A stretch of DNA of 64,000 nt from Jannaschia formosa (GTDB taxonomy: Bacteria > Pseudomonadota > Alphaproteobacteria > Rhodobacterales > Rhodobacteraceae), in assembly GCF_003340555.1 (NCBI RefSeq), contig NZ_QPLJ01000005.1, positions 62,001-126,000 on the forward strand, read 5' to 3'. The notes beneath the pieces were generated by a model, which saw nothing but the letters and a program-made list of their open reading frames with translations, was not told the origin of the DNA and did no database searches. Position numbers and translations under genes: made by a program. Below, piece by piece: positions 62,013 through 64,000 of this stretch; position 1 is the first letter of the stretch; each line of letters opens with the position of its first letter.

Positions 62013-63092
62013 ATGGGCGCCTACATCCTTCGGCGCCTGCTGCTGATCATCCCGACCCTTCTGGGGATCATGGTGATCAACTTCAGCCTGGTGCAATTCG
62101 TCCCCGGCGGGCCGGTCGAGCAGATCCTGGCCCAGCTGGAGGGCGGGGGGGATGCGTTCGACAGCTTCTCGGGCGGAGCCACCGAGAATGTCGAGCGGGT
62201 GAACAACTCGGGCTACACGGGCGCGCAGGGCCTGCCGCAGGAATTCATCGACGAGCTTGAGGCGCAGTTCGGCTTCGACAAGCCGCCGCTGGAACGCTTC
62301 CTGCTAATGATGTGGGACTACATGCGCTTCGACTTCGGCGAGAGCTATTTCCGCTCCATCTCCGTCGTCGATCTGGTGCTGGAAAAGATGCCGGTCTCGA
62401 TCACGCTCGGCCTCTGGACGACGCTGCTGGCCTACCTGATCTCGATCCCGCTGGGCATCAAGAAAGCCGTGAGGGACGGGACCAGCTTCGACACCTGGAC
62501 CAGCGCCGTCGTGATTGTGGCCTATGCGATCCCGGGATTCCTCTTCGCGATCCTGCTACTGGTGCTGTTCGCGGGTGGATCCTACTTCAAGATTTTCCCG
62601 CTGCGCGGCCTGACCTCTCCGGGATGGGAGGACCTGAATCCGGTCATGCAGGTGCTCGACTACCTGCACCACATCGCGCTGCCGGTGCTGGCCTCGACGA
62701 TCTCGGCCTTCGCGGGGCTGACGCTGCTGACCAAGAACTCGTTCCTCGACGAGATCCGCAAGCAGTATGTCGTCACCGCCAAGGCCAAGGGGTTGAGCGA
62801 GGGCAAGGTTCTCTACGGGCACGTCTTCCGCAACGCGATGCTGATCGTGATCTCGGGCTTTCCGGCGGTCTTCGTCAGCGTCTTCTTCGGCGGATCGCTC
62901 ATCATCGAGACGATCTTCTCGCTCGACGGGCTGGGGCGGCTGGGCTTCGAGGCGGTGGTGAACCGGGACTACCCGGTGATGTTCGGCACGCTCTTCGCCT
63001 TCTCGCTGATCGGGCTGGTCGTGGGGCTGCTGACCGACCTGACCTATATCTGGGTCGACCCCCGCATCGATTTCGAGAGCCGGGAGACCTGA
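62013..63092 (+). CDS. yejB: ABC transporter permease, YejB type
   Basis: 359 residues with six membrane helices. The N-terminal [18 protein letters not shown] and the [10 protein letters not shown] region, the periplasmic insert with FDSFSGG and the cytoplasmic EAA loop ([29 protein letters not shown]) fit the YejB type. It pairs with the YejE permease that follows. The start codon directly abuts the yejA stop; ribosomes probably re-initiate. Confidence 0.94.
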   Translation: MGAYILRRLLLIIPTLLGIMVINFSLVQFVPGGPVEQILAQLEGGGDAFDSFSGGATENVERVNNSGYTGAQGLPQEFIDELEAQFGFDKPPLERFLLMMWDYMRFDFGESYFRSISVVDLVLEKMPVSITLGLWTTLLAYLISIPLGIKKAVRDGTSFDTWTSAVVIVAYAIPGFLFAILLLVLFAGGSYFKIFPLRGLTSPGWEDLNPVMQVLDYLHHIALPVLASTISAFAGLTLLTKNSFLDEIRKQYVVTAKAKGLSEGKVLYGHVFRNAMLIVISGFPAVFVSVFFGGSLIIETIFSLDGLGRLGFEAVVNRDYPVMFGTLFAFSLIGLVVGLLTDLTYIWVDPRIDFESRET

Positions 63093-63093
63093 G

Positions 63094-64000
63094 ATGGCCG
63101 AACGGATCACCAACCTGCCGGAGCCGGAGGAGGACGCGCCGACGCGGCTGCCCCCGCCCGAGCCGCCGAAGCAGCGACGCCCGTGGCTTTCGCCGCTTAA
63201 CCAGCGCCGCCTGCGCAACTTCAAGCGCAACACGCGGGCCCACTGGTCGTTCTGGATCTTCGTCGTCCTCTTCGGCGTTTCGCTCTTCGCGGAGTTCATC
63301 GCCAACGAGAAGCCGATCCTCGTGAGCTACCGGGGCGAGCTGCGGATGCCGATCTTCCAGTTCTACCCCGAGACGGCGTTCGGCGGCGACTTCCGCACGG
63401 AAGCGGCCTATCGCGACCCCGAGGTCGAATGCCTGATCGTCTCCGGAGGTCTGGAGGAGTGCTTCGACTTCCCCGAAGAGGTGATCGCCTCCGTCGAGGC
63501 GACAGGCACCTGGGACGGCACGCCGGTCGAGCAGGGCTGGATCGTCTGGCCGCCTATCCGCTACTACTACACGACCAATTCCGACGTGCCGGGCGCCGCG
63601 CCGCATCCGCCCTCGTCGGAGCATATCCTCGGCACCGACGACACGGCCCGCGACGTGGCCGCCCGCGTGATCTACGGCTTCCGCCTGTCGGTGGCCTTCG
63701 CGCTTCTGGTGACGCTCTTCACCTCGGTCATCGGCATCGCGGCAGGCGCCGTGCAGGGCTTCTTCGGCGGCCTTACCGACCTCTTCATGCAGCGCCTGAT
63801 CGAGGTCTGGGGGTCGATCCCGTCGCTCTACATCATCATCATCGTGGCCGCGATCATCCCGATGAACTTCTGGTTGCTGGTCGGGCTGATGACGCTTTTC
63901 GGCTGGACGGCCCTCGTCGGCGTGGTCCGGGCCGAGTTCCTGCGCGCCCGCAACTTCGAATATGTCCGCGCGGCGCGGGCCTTGGGCGTGTCGAATACGA
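63094..64000 (+). CDS. yejE: ABC transporter permease, YejE type (3' end outside the window)
   Basis: About 302 residues are visible and the gene continues past the edge. A long Pro-rich cytoplasmic N-terminus precedes the first helix (FWIFVVLFGVSLFAEFIANEKPI), then a large periplasmic insert and the membrane core with HILGTDDTARDVAARVIYGFR, a motif of DppC/YejE permeases. The EAA loop begins at the window end (VRAARALGVSNT). The start is one base after the yejB stop. An ATPase gene (yejF) probably follows outside. Confidence 0.93.
   Translation, partial: MAERITNLPEPEEDAPTRLPPPEPPKQRRPWLSPLNQRRLRNFKRNTRAHWSFWIFVVLFGVSLFAEFIANEKPILVSYRGELRMPIFQFYPETAFGGDFRTEAAYRDPEVECLIVSGGLEECFDFPEEVIASVEATGTWDGTPVEQGWIVWPPIRYYYTTNSDVPGAAPHPPSSEHILGTDDTARDVAARVIYGFRLSVAFALLVTLFTSVIGIAAGAVQGFFGGLTDLFMQRLIEVWGSIPSLYIIIIVAAIIPMNFWLLVGLMTLFGWTALVGVVRAEFLRARNFEYVRAARALGVSNT

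Overview
The window is about 69% G+C chromosomal DNA, and almost every gene in it is of a type familiar from the Rhodobacteraceae (Roseobacter/Paracoccaceae group of the Alphaproteobacteria). The clearest markers are the cytochrome aa3 assembly operon (coxB-ctaB-small membrane protein-ctaG-coxC-surf1-thrC-M16 peptidase-GNAT), a RibB whose RibA-like half is degenerate, a membrane-anchored cytochrome c, the methylmalonyl-CoA epimerase/DUF1467 pair and a Yej-type peptide importer. No tRNA, rRNA, CRISPR array, insertion sequence or prophage was recognised. Genes are packed tightly, often with ATGA/GTGA/TGATG overlaps. The only gene-free stretch over 300 bp is 46189-46594.

Region by region. 1-4.3 kb: the end of a class V aminotransferase, a HisC-like aminotransferase, and a GST-otnC-otnI cluster. 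4.3-12.4 kb: nusB, then the nine-gene terminal oxidase operon; coxA is not in the window. 12.5-14.6 kb: ribH, ribB and a Nudix hydrolase. 14.7-20.5 kb: a large MscS-type channel, pyrB, a family-4-like uracil-DNA glycosylase, yghU and moaB. 20.5-25.4 kb: an RND efflux pair. 25.4-31.2 kb: small conserved genes (YbjN, DUF3047, SDR, response regulator, mce, EI24, nitroreductase, VOC). 31.2-36.8 kb: topA, dprA and tldD. 36.9-45.7 kb: an antiporter, a small lipoprotein, a DEAD-box helicase, an alpha/beta hydrolase, a winged-helix/TolB-like/TPR regulator and lepA. 45.7-47.9 kb is the most accessory-looking part: a DUF4160-DUF2442 pair coupled to lepA, a low-GC structured segment, a DksA-like protein, and two tiny translationally coupled lipoproteins. 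48-64 kb: an M3 peptidase, an inositol-phosphatase-family enzyme, a NitT/TauT/THI5-class ABC importer, a hydrolase with no catalytic serine beside the wreck of its duplicate, nudC, an SRPBCC protein, a YihY membrane protein, pheA, a cytochrome c and yejABE (the last gene is cut by the window end).

How the genes work together. The cox operon supplies subunits II and III, haem O synthase and Cox11/Surf1 assembly factors for the aa3 oxidase. The membrane-bound cytochrome c at 59.5 kb is a plausible electron donor to such an oxidase. ribB and ribH supply riboflavin precursors. Two ABC importers and an RND pump handle small-molecule traffic.

I found no convincing new multi-gene defence or biosynthetic system. 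The best leads are small: the coupled lipoprotein pair (46971-47221), the nested inverted-repeat element in low-GC DNA (46250-46357), the lepA-coupled DUF pair, the serine-less hydrolase with its frameshifted and deleted tandem copy, and several enzymes that lack expected metal ligands.
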